Below are positions 10,271-21,423 of a stretch of 64,000 bases of DNA, in pieces. The stretch is from Turnera subulata. Taxonomy: Eukaryota > Streptophyta > Magnoliopsida > Malpighiales > Passifloraceae. Position 1 is the stretch's first letter; each line of letters opens with the position of its first letter. The notes under the pieces were generated by a model, which saw nothing but the letters and a program-made list of their open reading frames with translations, did no database searches and was not told the origin of the DNA. The position numbers were made by a program, and so were the translations under genes. The stretch is taken from positions 62,001 through 126,000 of the forward strand of contig JAKUCV010004235.1 of assembly GCA_028386065.3 (NCBI GenBank), in the 5' to 3' direction.

Positions 10271-11560
10271 TGTGAACACCCAAATTTGACCTACAAACAT
10301 TCTTCTAATTTGGACTTTGAACATGCTTGAATCTTAGGATTAATGAGATGATTTGGTCTCAGGTTAGGGTATGACAGGAATTCAATTTAGTAGAATAAAT
10401 ATATTTTTTAGTGAATTTAACCTTTATGTGTTTGAACTCTAGGATTAATGAGAAGATTTGATCTTAGGATAAAAAGATGTCAAGGTCTAACGCACTAAAA
10501 ATATTTTATTTCATTGCTTGGGCTTTCTTATTTATTTTCAACCTAATTATATCGAGAAGATTTATTTTTGGATTAGGAGTGAATTTAGAAGCCCAATTGA
10601 ATGAAATATGGTTTTTCCAGAGTTGTATAGCCCATAAACACATTACTTGCGGACCAATTTTAGCTCAGATTTTCGTGGAAAATCAGAGTTAAATCATCCA
10701 TTAATGGTAAATGTGTTTTTGGTATGATTTGTGCATAAAATGGGGAATTGATGTGTATTCAATCAATTAGGAGATGATTGGGAAGAGTAGTAATCAGGAA
10801 AAGAGGTGATTCTGGGTTGATTGGGGGTTAATTACGCGGTGGAATCAAATCATGGAAGAATTAGGGGAAATCGGGAGCAAAAAATAAGAAAGAACGGAGG
10901 AACATGGGAGTGTCGGATGGTCATGGCGGGACGACCGCCACCGATGACCGCCGGGCCTAACGGCCATCCAGCCCATGGCCGCCGGCCATGGCGGTCATGG
11001 TGCCCAGAAATGCCCAGTTTCCTCCGATTTCGCCCCTAATTTGATTTTACACGGTTTTGGCCCAGATTTTTGGCTGAGACTTGGTCATTAAGCTGGTCCA
11101 CGCCCCTACACACCCCAGGACTCTATAAATAGGGTCTCCCACTCACATTTCAAGTGATCAATCTCTCTTTACACACACACCCCATAAGCTTTAGTGCTTG
11201 GAGAAACCCTACCTCTCCAAGCCTAGAAATATTTCTATAGGCAGAAACTCTGGAGAAATTTCGTAGGAAAGCATCAAGAAAGAAGCCAATAAGAGGAGAT
11301 CAAGAGGAGGAAGCAATCAAAAGCATTCTAGGAGCCAAGAGGGTGTGGAATCCGAGTAGAAGGACCTGATGCGAGTAGTTTCAAAAAACAATTCATATTT
11401 CGAGTTCTAGAAGTTGAATTGTTGTGATCTTAGACTCTCTGGAAAGTTAAGAGGGAGATCTACAACTTTGCTGTTGAGACATGAAGCTGAATCGGCCTTC
11501 TTCATTGTCTAAAATCCAGTAGAAGATGATCTATAGATTCTGTCCAACAACCGAGATAAG
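10271..11560 (+). mobile_element. Probable gypsy LTR or U3/R/U5 fragment
   Basis: A TGTGAACACCC start, a GC-rich block (10915-11010), a TATA box at 11124-11130 followed by ordered gggtctcccactcac text, and a leader-like aaaccctacctctccaagcctagaa region read like a plant gypsy LTR. No primer-binding site or partner LTR was found, so the right edge is a guess. Two short atgagatgatttggtctcagg-like repeats (10345 and 10447) lie near its left edge. Confidence 0.4.
11124..11130 (+). promoter_or_regulatory. TATA box of the probable LTR
   Basis: The sequence ctcTATAAATagggtctccc sits about 110 bases downstream of a GC-rich, CG-containing block and upstream of a C/T-rich start region, a typical plant LTR promoter arrangement. 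Confidence 0.55.
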
Positions 11561-12062
11561 TACTCTAATCCTTTTTTTATTGTGAATCCTAATGATTCCT
11601 TTGGTGTTGATGATGATTCTTTTTCTGATGATGTCAGTGCTATGTGATGCCATGGAAAAACTACGTGGGCTTTGAAATCGGTCTCCGGGCTACGTAGGTG
11701 GTTTCTAGTGGTGGAAACTCAAGCCCAATTATTTTATTTTTCCTTTTTGTGTCAATTTCATTTTATTATTTCTATGTGATTTGTTTCCACACAACACACA
11801 CTATCACAAGGTATACAATTTTTCTTCAATTGTACAAGGTTTCTCCCCAACACAGATGGATGCCTAACACCTTCCCATTCGTGACGAACCTTAATCAAAC
11901 TCAGCTGCCCAATACAAAATAGCTCGAATGGGAGAACTACTTTTTAGCTCCTTTTCCTAAAAAACCAACTTATTTCGCCAGTGCCACAGTGTCCAGCAGG
12001 CTGTGGCAAAAACCATACTCTAGTTATCACTCCCAAACGCTTCCGACCCAGTACTCAGATTG
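11561..12062. other. Unassigned
   Basis: Contains gatgatgattctttttctgatgatgtc and T-rich text. No domain, repeat unit or exon series was recognised. Confidence 0.4.
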
Positions 12063-12269
12063 TCAAACAACCACACTTTCAAGTTTTTTGTAGAAAGAGC
12101 TTCTTGCCTCCATTTTGCCCCGCATCAAAGACAACCGCCCATCTCTAGCAAAAACAAATTCTCGTACTACATGCAAACAATCCTCTTCCTCAACGCCACA
12201 ACGAGGACATAAACAGGATGTCATTGATGCATATGAAATATGCAAACTTTTAGGCACAATTTCGGACAC
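12063..12269 (-). pseudogene. LINE fragment: zinc-binding domain after reverse transcriptase (zf-RVT)
   Basis: On the minus strand the 68-residue frame contains CPRCGVEEEDCLHVVREFVFARDG. This fits the C-P-x-C-x8-H-x3-C-x3-A-R pattern of the zf-RVT domain that ends plant LINE (L1/RTE-type) ORF2 proteins, although the second Cys before H is displaced. Nothing of the reverse transcriptase itself is recognisable beside it, so it is a short orphan fragment. Confidence 0.6.
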
Positions 12270-12341
12270 AATTTCTCCTCATTTCACTATAACTATATGC
12301 CTTACTATGCACAATTTCATTATATTCCTTTCATTACCACC

Positions 12342-14009
12342 TGTTACTGTGTGATTAGTAATTCCAGGTGCACTTCAAGGAGTTTCAAAGGATTTTATTG
12401 GAGAATTCGTTGAAACAGTCTCTATCACAGCCTGAGCCTGTTTCGGCACTACAGAATCTGTTTCAGAGCCTTTTGTTCACTGCAGATTCAATTAAAGGCC
12501 ACAAATCCCCCTCCAATCACATGATATCCACTGGATTTCACTATCTTTGCCATGATCCACAATGCCTTAATGCCGCCACACCAGTCACAAGAGAAGCTGG
12601 AATCGATTGCAAGGAAGAATCAAGAAAGATTGCAACTTGTTCAACTCCCATACTTTTCAGCAAGTGGGAGAAAAAAGAAAAGAGGAGTTGCATCTATATA
12701 AAGGAGGAAGGAAGAAGAAGAGATGCATTCATTAATCCATACAATCATCCACCATTAAAGACACCTTTGAAGGTCTGGAACAGGGGTTAAAAACCCAGAA
12801 CTTTGGGTTTTCAAGGGGGTGCACGATTCTGCAACTTTTGTTGCAGAAATTGTGTCGCCCCTAACCTCCAATCTGTTCCAAACCCTATACTCACCTTTGT
12901 TTTCTTTTTTTTTGTATTTCTGAGCATGAATTAAACAACCCCTCTCAGGTTGAAGGGGTACAACATGTTTCTGGTTTTTATGTAATAAATTGCTCTTAAC
13001 ATGTTCTTATCCTATTTTCTTGTTTTGGTTGTTGCATACTTGATCCATGTTTGAGTTTTGGCCAAACCCTTGCATGATGATTGGTAGCTAGGTGAAGGAC
13101 CGTAAGGAGAAACCATAGTTGCTGGAGCAACAACAACCAACCCTTAGTTTCTGGCTTTTGGCAGAGGTTAGGAATTAATTGAGGAATTAGCCCCGACACC
13201 AAATCTTAATCCTCTTGGTTTGACCGATGCAAAAGCATTAGGAAGAGTGAGAATCTTGGGAGGCACCTGTGAGTGAAAACAAGTGGGTGCAGTATAGGTT
13301 GAGAGCACCTGCAAGAACTGATCTTTATAATCGATTTTGTGTTGTCAATAGGCTCAACCTCTTGTAGCATAGTCGAGAAGATAATTCCATTTTTATTCTG
13401 ATTCTTGATTGACTATTGAGAAGCCTATTTTTAATCTAGTAGTAGCTTGGTGAAGGACCGAAAGGAGAAGCCAGGTGTACTAGACCAACATTAGTCAGCC
13501 TTCACTCTCTAGCCGTTCGAAAGAAGATAGGGAGAGACTGTGGGCACTTAGCACAAACACTGAATTTCACCCCTAAGTGGACGTCTATTCTAGTGACAGG
13601 AGGTAGATGGAAGCTTGTGGAACTATCAATAAGATCGAAAGTTGTTGGTAGTACATTAGGTTGGGAGCCCCTTCAAGACATCTTATTAAACACAGGGCGT
13701 CAACAGGCTCAGCCTGTTATCATGCTGTTGAGCAATTTAGAGCATAAAAGCAAGGCATGTGAAACCTGGATGCTCAAGACTTCACCTAATCTGATCCCTT
13801 ACTACTTCAACTCTATTATTGCATTTATTCTATTGCTTAGTTTATATTTCAATTATCATTCACTCAAAATCTATTGTTGCAAGCCTAATCTGTCTATTTA
13901 AAGGTAACAGACTCAACCCAGTCCCTGTGGATATGACCTTGATAAGTACTACAACAACCCTGTGCACTTGCAGGACCCATTGCGGATAGTTGGACATACC
14001 ACGCATCAA
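12342..14009 (+). mobile_element. 5' LTR of the Athila-type element
   Basis: The right edge is set by the primer-binding site at 14015. The last bases read acgcatca before agtttttggtgctg. The left edge is placed at TGTTACTGTG (12342), but homology with an inverted copy at 25.1-25.4 kb continues some 30 bases further left, so it may start earlier. It contains a TATA box (12695-12703), the text tgtaataaattgc that could serve polyadenylation, and two diverged internal repeats beginning ggtgaaggaccg(t/a)aaggaga (near 13092 and 13449). Confidence 0.6.
12695..12703 (+). promoter_or_regulatory. TATA box in Athila LTR
   Basis: gcatcTATATAAAGgagg lies about 350 bases into the LTR, within the expected U3 region. 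Confidence 0.6.
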
Positions 14010-14014
14010 GTTTT

Positions 14015-14033
14015 TGGTGCTGTTGCTGGGGAC
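14015..14033 (+). other. Primer-binding site, tRNA-Asp type
   Basis: tggtgctgttgctggggac is a diverged form of the TGGCGCCGTTGCCGGGGA site that Athila/Tat elements use with tRNA-Asp. Most differences are C-to-T, as expected from decay of methylated DNA. Confidence 0.75.
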
Positions 14034-14439
14034 TGTCGCTTGGTTCCTTTACTTTTTATTTTGATTTATTAGGCTTTTACATTCTAATCGTTTCTTTTTC
14101 CAAATTTGAAGTTTTTTAGGTGGTGCATGCCCCAAACTAGGGGCAAGCAACCAACTCTTACCTTCAACCCAGAAATTGAAAAGGCTGCTTGCAAGATTCG
14201 CAAGCAAACCAAGGAGACACAAGCAAACATGGCGGACAGACACAACGAAGGAGCGCACCATGGCACTGAACAGGCTCTGCATGTTCAGCCTTACATCCCT
14301 ATGTCATAGCTCCTACAACAACCAACCTCCATAATCCACAACAGCATAGCCATTCCAGATGTAGATGCCCCATATAAGATTCGAACAAACTTGCTGAGCA
14401 TGCTGAAGAGGCACACCCTCTGAAGATCCAAACTCGCAT

Positions 14440-15611
14440 TTGCAGAACTTTCTACGGGTGTTCAGCACTGTCAACATAGCAGGGATGACCAAGGAGCAGC
14501 TGTACATGAGAGTGCTCCCATTCTCACTTCGAGATGCAACATTTGAATGGCTCAACAACCATGAAGCAGGCCATTTTACTAACTGGGACAGTCTAGTCAG
14601 AGCTTCCTTGAAGGAATACCATCCATCAAGCAAAGCTGCAAATTTGAGGCAGCAACTTATTTGCTTTTCTCAACGCTATGATGAATCAATTCGAGAAGCT
14701 TGGGAGCACTTCAAATGACTACTAAGGAGATGTCCAAACCACCGGATTGATGAGGCTGTGCAACTTGAACAGTTTTACTGTGGCTTAAGTGATGAAGATC
14801 AGAATACTTTGGATAAGATGGCCAATGGAGCATTCTTGGACAAGGACTATAATGGTGGAATTTCCATTCTGAAGCCCTATCCAAAAGGAAGACCCAAATT
14901 AGGGGAGTCAAGACCTCTGGGGTAATAGGTGTAGACCGAGTAACCAAGCTAGAGGAAGAAATAGAAGCACTTCGAAGGCAATTAGGGGCTGCTCAAGTCA
15001 AACCAGCTGCACTCACAGCCTCAGCCTGTAAAGGATGCGGAGGACCTCACGGTACATCTAGTTGCCCACTCTTTGCCGAATGTGATTCTGAGAAAGCCCA
15101 TTATATCCAGCAAACACAAAATCAATATGGGAATACTTACAACCCAGCTTGGAGAGATCACCCAAATTCCTTTTGGAGATCACCGAACGAAGAAAGAAAT
15201 CTACCAGAGGCACAGTACCATAGGCAGAACCATGGTGGATATCAAGGTGGACATCAAGACATGATGAGTATGTTGCAATCGATCCTCGAGAACCAAAATA
15301 AAGTGAACGAGGAGATTAGTCAAATCAAGCCCCACAAGAGAATTCTCCAAAATCAAATTGCTCAACAAGCCACACTGTCCACTAGTCAACAAGGAACTCT
15401 TCCAGGAAAACCAATAGAAAATCCAAGAACTGAACATTGCAACATTGTGATCCTTCATAGTGGGAGAGAATTAAGAGAGACAGTACCAAAACCGCCTGCG
15501 GCTGTGGAGAAAATCAAGGAACCAGCATCAACTTCCAACTTGGAACAAACAGTGCGGGTACAGTCTGAGCCTATGGCTGAACCTGTCAACACAAAAAGTG
15601 TTAAGAAATAG
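14440..15611 (+). pseudogene. Athila-type gag, broken
   Basis: The frame opens with the capsid-like stretch YMRVLPFSLRDATFEWLNNH and continues SLVRASLKEYHPSSKAANLR. Both are typical of the plant Retrotrans_gag domain (A-x-x-W-L x-H/N ... F-L/KEY-F/H). A TGA stop at 14716 interrupts it. The same reading then gives RIDEAVQLEQFYCGL, a zinc-knuckle-like C-x2-C-G-G-x-H-x4-C (near 15034-15070, CKGCGGPHGTSSC), and the Athila hallmark YGNTYNPAWRDHP with frameshifts between. Gag proteins form the virus-like particle in the cytoplasm. The 14034-14439 stretch before it is leader, with a TAG-broken N-terminal part. Confidence 0.8.
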
Positions 15612-16346
15612 CCCCAGACTGTTCGACCTTATCAACCTCCTCTACCATTTCCAGAAGTATACCACAAGTCCAAATTAGAGAAGCAATTCAGTAAGTTCAA
15701 AGAAATGTTGAGCAAGTTATATATTAATGTTCCTTTTAGTGATGTGGTTACACAAATGCCTTCATATACTAAATACCTGAAGGACATTTTGACAAAGAAG
15801 AGAACCATTGATGATATTGAGACTGTAGCCATGATAGCCCAGGGGAGTGATCTCATTCAACACCATCCACCCAGAAAATGTTCAGACCCAGGAAGCTTCA
15901 CAATACCCTGTAACATTGGGGACAAGAAAATCAAAAGAGCCCTATGTGACCTAGGAGCCAGTGTCAGCCTGTTACCACTATCCATCACTCAAAGCATGGA
16001 GCTTGGAGACATCAAGCCCACAAAGGATCACAATCCAACTTGCTGACCGCTCACTTGTTATCATGTGGGAGTATTAGAGGATGTGCCCGTGAAGGTTGGT
16101 GATTTTTATATCCCAATTGATTTTGTGGTCATAGATATGGCATTGGATGTCCACACACCTATCATTTTAGGGCGACCTTTTCTCGCCATGGCTAGGACAC
16201 TGATTGATGTTGAGGAAGGAAGGGTGACACTGAGAATTAGAGAAAATACGATGAATTACAGTATGCTCCAGGCCCCTATGTCAGATTTGAACTTTGGCAC
16301 ATGCTACCAGGTTGACACTGTTGATGACAACGTTAAGTCAATATGA
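15612..16346 (+). pseudogene. Athila-type aspartic protease, broken
   Basis: The frame after a TAG at 15609 gives the pre-protease stretch with YTKYLKDILTKKR. The protease core follows: SFTIPCNIGD, ALCDLGASVSLLPLS with the catalytic D-x-G-A-S, then PVKVGDFYIPIDFVVIDM and the flap/ILGRPFLA motif, with RTLIDVEEGRVTLRI after it. A frameshift and stop near 16040 separates the D-L-G-A-S half from the I-L-G-R-P half. Such proteases cut the Gag-Pol polyprotein. The motif order is exactly that of Athila elements. Confidence 0.85.
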
Positions 16347-16451
16347 CAGGCCCAGCATGTCCACCAGCCTATTCAGCAGCAGCCGCTTATCAATCAAACT
16401 GGAGTTGATGATTTTGCACCAAATATTGAGATAAAACCTCTTCCTCCAGAA

Positions 16452-16711
16452 TTAAATGAAGTGCATTTGGATATGAATGGGAAGGCTGTAGTTTACAAGA
16501 AGAAAACTACAAAAAGGCGCAATGGTCAAAACATCAAGCGTGTTTTTAAGAAAGAAGAACAAGTCCTTTTCAGGGATAAGAGACGATCCAAGTGGTCTGG
16601 TCCATTTACCATTCTTCATCTTTAGCCTCATGGAGAAATGGAGATTGATGGTGACGGGGTCAGCCCGTTCGTAGCCCATCGAAGGAGGTTGAAAATTTAT
16701 CACCCTACCAT
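16452..16711 (+). pseudogene. C-terminal tail of integrase joined to the protease end
   Basis: On the plus strand the text reads a basic KKTTKRRNGQNIKRVFKK stretch, then VLLFRDKRRSKWSGPFTI, PHGEMEI and FVAHRRRLKIYHP. This is the end of a plant gypsy integrase (K-L-R-S-K-W-x-G-P-F ... V-N-G-x-R-L-K-x-Y). It follows only about 100 bases after the protease, so reverse transcriptase, RNase H and the integrase core are missing. The element therefore depended on others for copying, or lost these parts later. Confidence 0.7.
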
Positions 16712-17140
16712 GGGCCTTTTCAGGGAGATTCAACATTGCCAAAACCATCATACCTCTTAAACAAGGAAGGCGTCCAGCTAAAAGACGTAAAAGAAGCACA
16801 CATTTGGGGAGAAACCCAGTGCGGTAACTTTCAGATTTCTTTACTTTTCTTCTTTGGTTGTTTTTGTTTTCTTTGTGTGTTTTTCTTTTGTTTTTATTCA
16901 CTAGGTCTTGCAATTCGATGGGAGAAGGAACCGACAAGTCAGAATTTAGCCAGAGAAGTCTTAATTTAGCCAGAAAAGTCTTTCTAAAACCTTTCTGTCA
17001 ATGCATTTCATGCCACTTGCTTCGCATTTAAGGTTGTTATGGTCTATAATGCTTTAATAGGCTCAACTCGGGCCTGCCTCTGCCTAATTACTCCTCCCAA
17101 TGCATCTTAGATACCCCCCTTACCACATAGCTTAACTTTC
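16712..17140 (+). other. 3' region of the Athila element up to the copia junction
   Basis: AT-rich and T-rich sequence with a low-complexity FFFGCFCFLCVFFFC-type translation. It contains a direct repeat (agccagagaagtcttaattt / agccagaaaagtctttct near 16950). No 3' LTR was found; the sequence stops where copia LTR sequence begins at 17141. Confidence 0.5.
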
Positions 17141-18522
17141 AGCAAGAGCCGGACAGCAATCCCGCCCCTCTACGGTATCCACACGAACCGTGATAACTAG
17201 TTAGAATCGTCACACGATCACCAACCCGAGCACCCCCGAACTGATGTGCTAGCAGCAGGTTTCGGAAGCTAGAGTTTGTGGTGTTTTCTTCTTTCTCAAA
17301 GAAGGTGTGTAATCTGAAAACTCAAGAACACTCAAGACTCTCTCAAGCTCTATACTCTGAAAATTTCAGACTCAAAGTGATGAAGACCAAAAGCATAATC
17401 AGATTATGCTTAGTCTAATCCCACTCACAAAAGCAAGGGACAAAGCGGCCAACACCTTTGGCCAACATGATTAGCTTTTAGCTAATGATGTCTCCACTAA
17501 TGTCTTAATGGGATTACACATCACCATGCACTGATTATAGTTCAATAAATCAGACATTTAGTAAACCAAACCAACCCAAAACGAATCTGGTCCAACCACA
17601 ATCCAACCATGGTCCAACCACAAACTCAAATACCTGGTTCAACCACGGTCCAACCACAGTTCAACCACCAGCTCGAATCAACGGCTCTAAGTGTGTGACC
17701 CTGTAGGCACTTGTAACATCCGGCAATAATTGTAATTTCTCATTTTACAATTATAAGCAAAGAGCGGCGTCTAGCAACACATCATTGCTACCCGAACGAC
17801 AAGATCAGTACTGATTCAATATGCCTCGGAAACATGTCATCGTCCCTTCGTCCCATTATCAAGACTAAACACGAGACATGGAATATGTCAATCTCGCATA
17901 TGTTCAATCTCGGTTTCTTGATCCTCCGCGTAAAATGGATACCTATGATATCACCATATCATAATCCGAGCATGGCCATGCATTTCCGGTTCAACTCTAT
18001 CAAGAAACCATCCGATAATATACCCGTTATATGGGTTGGACGAATCCCCTCTGGATCATACAAAACCCACTACACATTTATCATATACCCAATGATTACA
18101 CTAAGGTCTACTCATTTACGAAATAGCCGAGAGTAATATCAAAGTATACGACTCATACGTTGGGAACCTTGATGATCTCAGGTCTAAGGACAATACATAT
18201 AAGAACCGCTATCGACAAACATATAACGTTCCATGTAGCGTTCTTATGTGGGTCGGTCCAGTCCACAAGTTCTCTAACTTGTACCCGTATGTAGAATTCA
18301 TATCACATATAAATTCTCAACATACGCTAGTCTTAATTTATTATTACAACCCATCCATAATAATAATCGACTAGGGACATTTTAAGAATACAAAGTATTC
18401 TAGGGTTATAAATATGTGCAAGCGTTTATCTCATAAATGATATTTATTGGAATAACCTTAATGTGTATACATGACTACAAGCAATCATCCATTGATTGGC
18501 TTTTGGGCATATTACACTAACA
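17141..18522 (-). repeat. 3' LTR of the copia element (outer end missing)
   Basis: Begins TGTTAGTGTAATATGCCC at 18522 next to the polypurine tract and runs to the breakpoint at 17141. It is homologous to 8677-10208 and 23767-24865. A GGTCCAACCAC-type short tandem repeat lies at 17587-17672. Confidence 0.9.
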
Positions 18523-18535
18523 ATCTCCCACTTGC
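18523..18535 (-). other. Polypurine tract
   Basis: Minus-strand aagtgggagat immediately precedes the TGTTAG start of the LTR, as required to prime plus-strand DNA synthesis. Confidence 0.8.
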
Positions 18536-18536
18536 A

Positions 18537-20014
18537 CTAAAGCCAATCATACATGTATCTAATACCAATGAATACAGCATGACCATCATGCTTCCGCTGT
18601 GTGAGAGACTTAGTCAACGGGTCTGTTACATTGTTCTCGGAAGGAACTTTGCACAACCAATGTTGTAGAGTCGGTAACTGTTCCCTACTTGGAACTCTTC
18701 CGGCATACAGTACCACCTCCAAGACAAAAACACATAACCTGACTGTGATCTAAAATCATCCCTATCGATTTGGAAGCTAGCATCTATGTAACACTTTACA
18801 ACAAGCTCATTCACGCTTCCGTAAACCAGGAATGTATCCTTAGTCCTTCTCAAGTACTTAAGGATGTTCTTAACCGCTATCCAGTGACTCCCACTAGGAT
18901 CAGCGACATCCGGTCGAGTACATGGCGTGGCATACATGATAGATCCTATTGCAGATGCATAAGGAATCTTACTCATCTGTTCTCTCTCCCTAGATGTACT
19001 AGGACATTGATTCTTTGAGAGAGATATGCCATGTGACAGGGGCAAGAATCCTTTCTTGGAATCTTGCATGCTAAACCTCTTTAGCACCTTGTCAATATAC
19101 GTACTTTGACTTAGCCTGAGAAGCGTTTTGGATCTATCTCTATAGATCTTTATACCTAACACTTAGGCAGCTTCTCCTAAGTCCTTCATCGAGAAATTCT
19201 TCCCTAACCAAGTCTTTACAGACTATAGTGTCGGAATATCATTCCCAATGAGTAGGATGTCGTCAACATACAACAACAAGAAAACAACAGTGCTCCCACT
19301 AACCTTCTTGTAAACACATGGTTCATCTTCATTCTTAATGAAATCAAACTCTTTGATCACTTCATTAAAACGAAAATTCCAACTCCTAGAAGCTTGCTTC
19401 AATCCATAAATGGATCTCTGCAACTTGCATACCATATTGGCATTCTCTGGATCGACAAAACCTTCAGGTTGTGTCATGTACACATCTTGTAAAAGATTTC
19501 CGTTTAGGAAAGCGGTTTTGACATCCAATTGCCATATCTCACAATCATAGTATACCGCTATAGCCAATAGTATCCGGATGGATTTAACCATGGCAACTGG
19601 CGAGAAAGTTTCATCATAGTCAATACCATGAATTTGCTTGAAACCTTTCGCAACCAATCGCCCTTTATAGGTAATCACAATACCATCCATGTCGGTCTTT
19701 TTCTTAAAGACCCAATTGCACCCTATGGGTTTTACCCCTTCAGGTGGATCAACCAAGGTCCATACCTTGTCTTGATACATGGATTCCATTTCCAAATTCA
19801 TGGCTTCCAGCCACTTCTTAGAGTCCGGACCCGTAATGGCCTGCTGATAGGAAGTGGGCTCATCCTCATCTATGAGCATCACGTCTCCAGTATGAGTCAT
19901 GAGAAATCCATATCTCTCAGGCTCGTACCGAGTCCTACCCGATCTACACGGTCCATGTGTTACAGGCACAGGATTCTCATCCACAACATCTTGTGGCTCC
20001 TGTCCTTGTTCCAT
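18537..20014 (-). pseudogene. Copia reverse transcriptase and RNase H, broken
   Basis: 20014-19223 carries the RVT_2 domain: NWVFKKKTDMDG, YKGRLVAKGFKQIHGIDYDE, the W-Q-L-D-V-K-T-A-F-L-N-G motif, IYGLKQASRSW, and the catalytic YVDDILLIGND. A stop follows at about 19223, then the frame resumes as MKDLGEAA, LGIKIYRDRSK and LRLSQSTYIDKVLKRF, down to RNase H text (LKYLRRTKDTFLVYG, DASFQIDRDDFRSQSGYVF). Between TRPDVA and HWIAVKNILKYL about 17 residues are missing compared with normal family members. Several stops and frameshifts follow before the tract at 18535. The enzyme would copy element RNA into DNA in the particle. Confidence 0.9.
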
Positions 20015-20021
20015 CTCAGCC

Positions 20022-20996
20022 TCAATGTCTCGAACTTCTTCGAGTTCTATTTTCCTCCCATTGAATAAATTCTCTGTTTAGAAAAATAGCAGTCCGAGCA
20101 ACAAACACTTTGTTCTCGGTGGGATTGTAGAAATAATACCCTTTAGTTTCCTTAGGGTATCCTACAAAGAGGCACTTGTCGGATTTAGGGCCGAGTTTAT
20201 CTGATGCTTCACGTCTCACGTAAGCCTCACAACCCCAAATTCTCATAAAAGACAAATTGGGACACCTCCCAGTCCATATCCCATATGCTGTCTTTTCGAC
20301 CGATTTAGATGGAACACGGTTAAGTGTAAATGTAGCACTCAATAATGCATTTCCTCAAAATGAAGAAGGAAGGTCAGCTTGACTCATCATCGAACGAACC
20401 ATGTCTAACAAGGTTCTATTCCTCCTTTCGGATACACCATTCCATTGAGGCGTACCCGGTGGAGTGAGCTGTGATACTATACCACACTCCTTTAGATGAT
20501 CAAGAAATTCTCGGCCTAAGTATTCACCTCCTCTATCTGATCGAAGCATTTTAATGCTCTTGCCGAGTTGATTCTGTACTTCATTCTTGAATTCTTTGAA
20601 CTTTTCAAAGGATTCTGACTTGTGTTTCATTAGATACACATAGCCATATCCACTGAAATCGTTAGTAAATGTAATGAAGTATTGAAATCCACCTCTAGCT
20701 TGTGTCGACATCGGTCCACATACATCACTATGTATAAGACCTAACAAGTCCGAAGCTCTTTCACCTTTACCGGTAAAAGAAGCCTTCGTCATCTTGCCTA
20801 ACAAACATGACTCACATGTCTCAAATGATTCAAAATCAAATGAGTCTAAAAGTCCATCTTTATGGAGTTTAGATATACGAGTCTCGTTTATATGGCCCAA
20901 TCGACATTGCCAAAGATAGGTTTCATTAGAATCTTTCATTCTAACCTTCTTCGTACTAACGTTATAGATTGTGGTTTCTAGGTTAAGAACATACAA
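20022..20996 (-). pseudogene. Copia integrase, broken
   Basis: Contains the zinc-binding H-x-x-C-C segment (WQCRLGHINETRISKLHKDG ... CESCLLGKMTKASF). The rve core follows: LIHSDVCGPM with the first Asp, IKMLRSDRGGEYLGREF with the second Asp, and PPGTPQWNGVSERRNRTLLD with the Glu. A stop at 20355 (after QADLPSSF) interrupts before FTLNRVPSKSVEKTAYGIWT and the C-terminal GCEAYVRRE ... KCLFVGYP segment. Inserts the cDNA into the chromosome in intact members. Confidence 0.9.
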
Positions 20997-21059
20997 ACCA
21001 TTGCTTAAATACGCACCACCATAATAAATATCATTGAAATAAATAGAACAACAATTGTC

Positions 21060-21400
21060 CTATATTACAAATGAAAAACCTTTCTTGTCAAGACAAGACA
21101 CAGAAATCAAATTCCTGCTTATGGTCGGTACATAATAACAATTGTCTAGTTCTAAAACCAAACCACTCGGTAAGGTTAGATAGTAAGTTCCTACGGCTTT
21201 TGTGGCAACTCTTGCTCCATTTCCCACACGTAGGTCTATCTTACCCTTTGCCAATCTCCTACTCTTTCTCAATTCCTTCACATTTACACAAATGTGAGAA
21301 CCACATCCGGTATCTAATACCCATGATGCTGAGATAGAGATATTAGCTTCTATAATGAAAATACCTGAAGCGGAAGTTTTACTTCCCTTCTACTTCTTTA
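21060..21400 (-). pseudogene. Copia protease and GAG-pre-integrase region
   Basis: The frame has WVLDTGCGSHIC (protease D-T-G-C-x-S-H signature) and then RVGNGARVATKAVGTYYLTL and YVPTISRNLISVSCLDKKGF. A stop at 21060 separates it from NGLYVLNLE and the rest of the GAG-pre-integrase segment leading into integrase. Confidence 0.8.
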
Positions 21401-21423
21401 CCTCTTCAAGGTAAACAGGGCAG

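Noticed and set aside
16736..16969. 77-residue ORF with a hydrophobic run (possible env)
   Set aside because: The hydrophobic segment is a T-rich tract (ttttctttggttgtttttg...); no signal peptide cleavage context or relation to env-like proteins.
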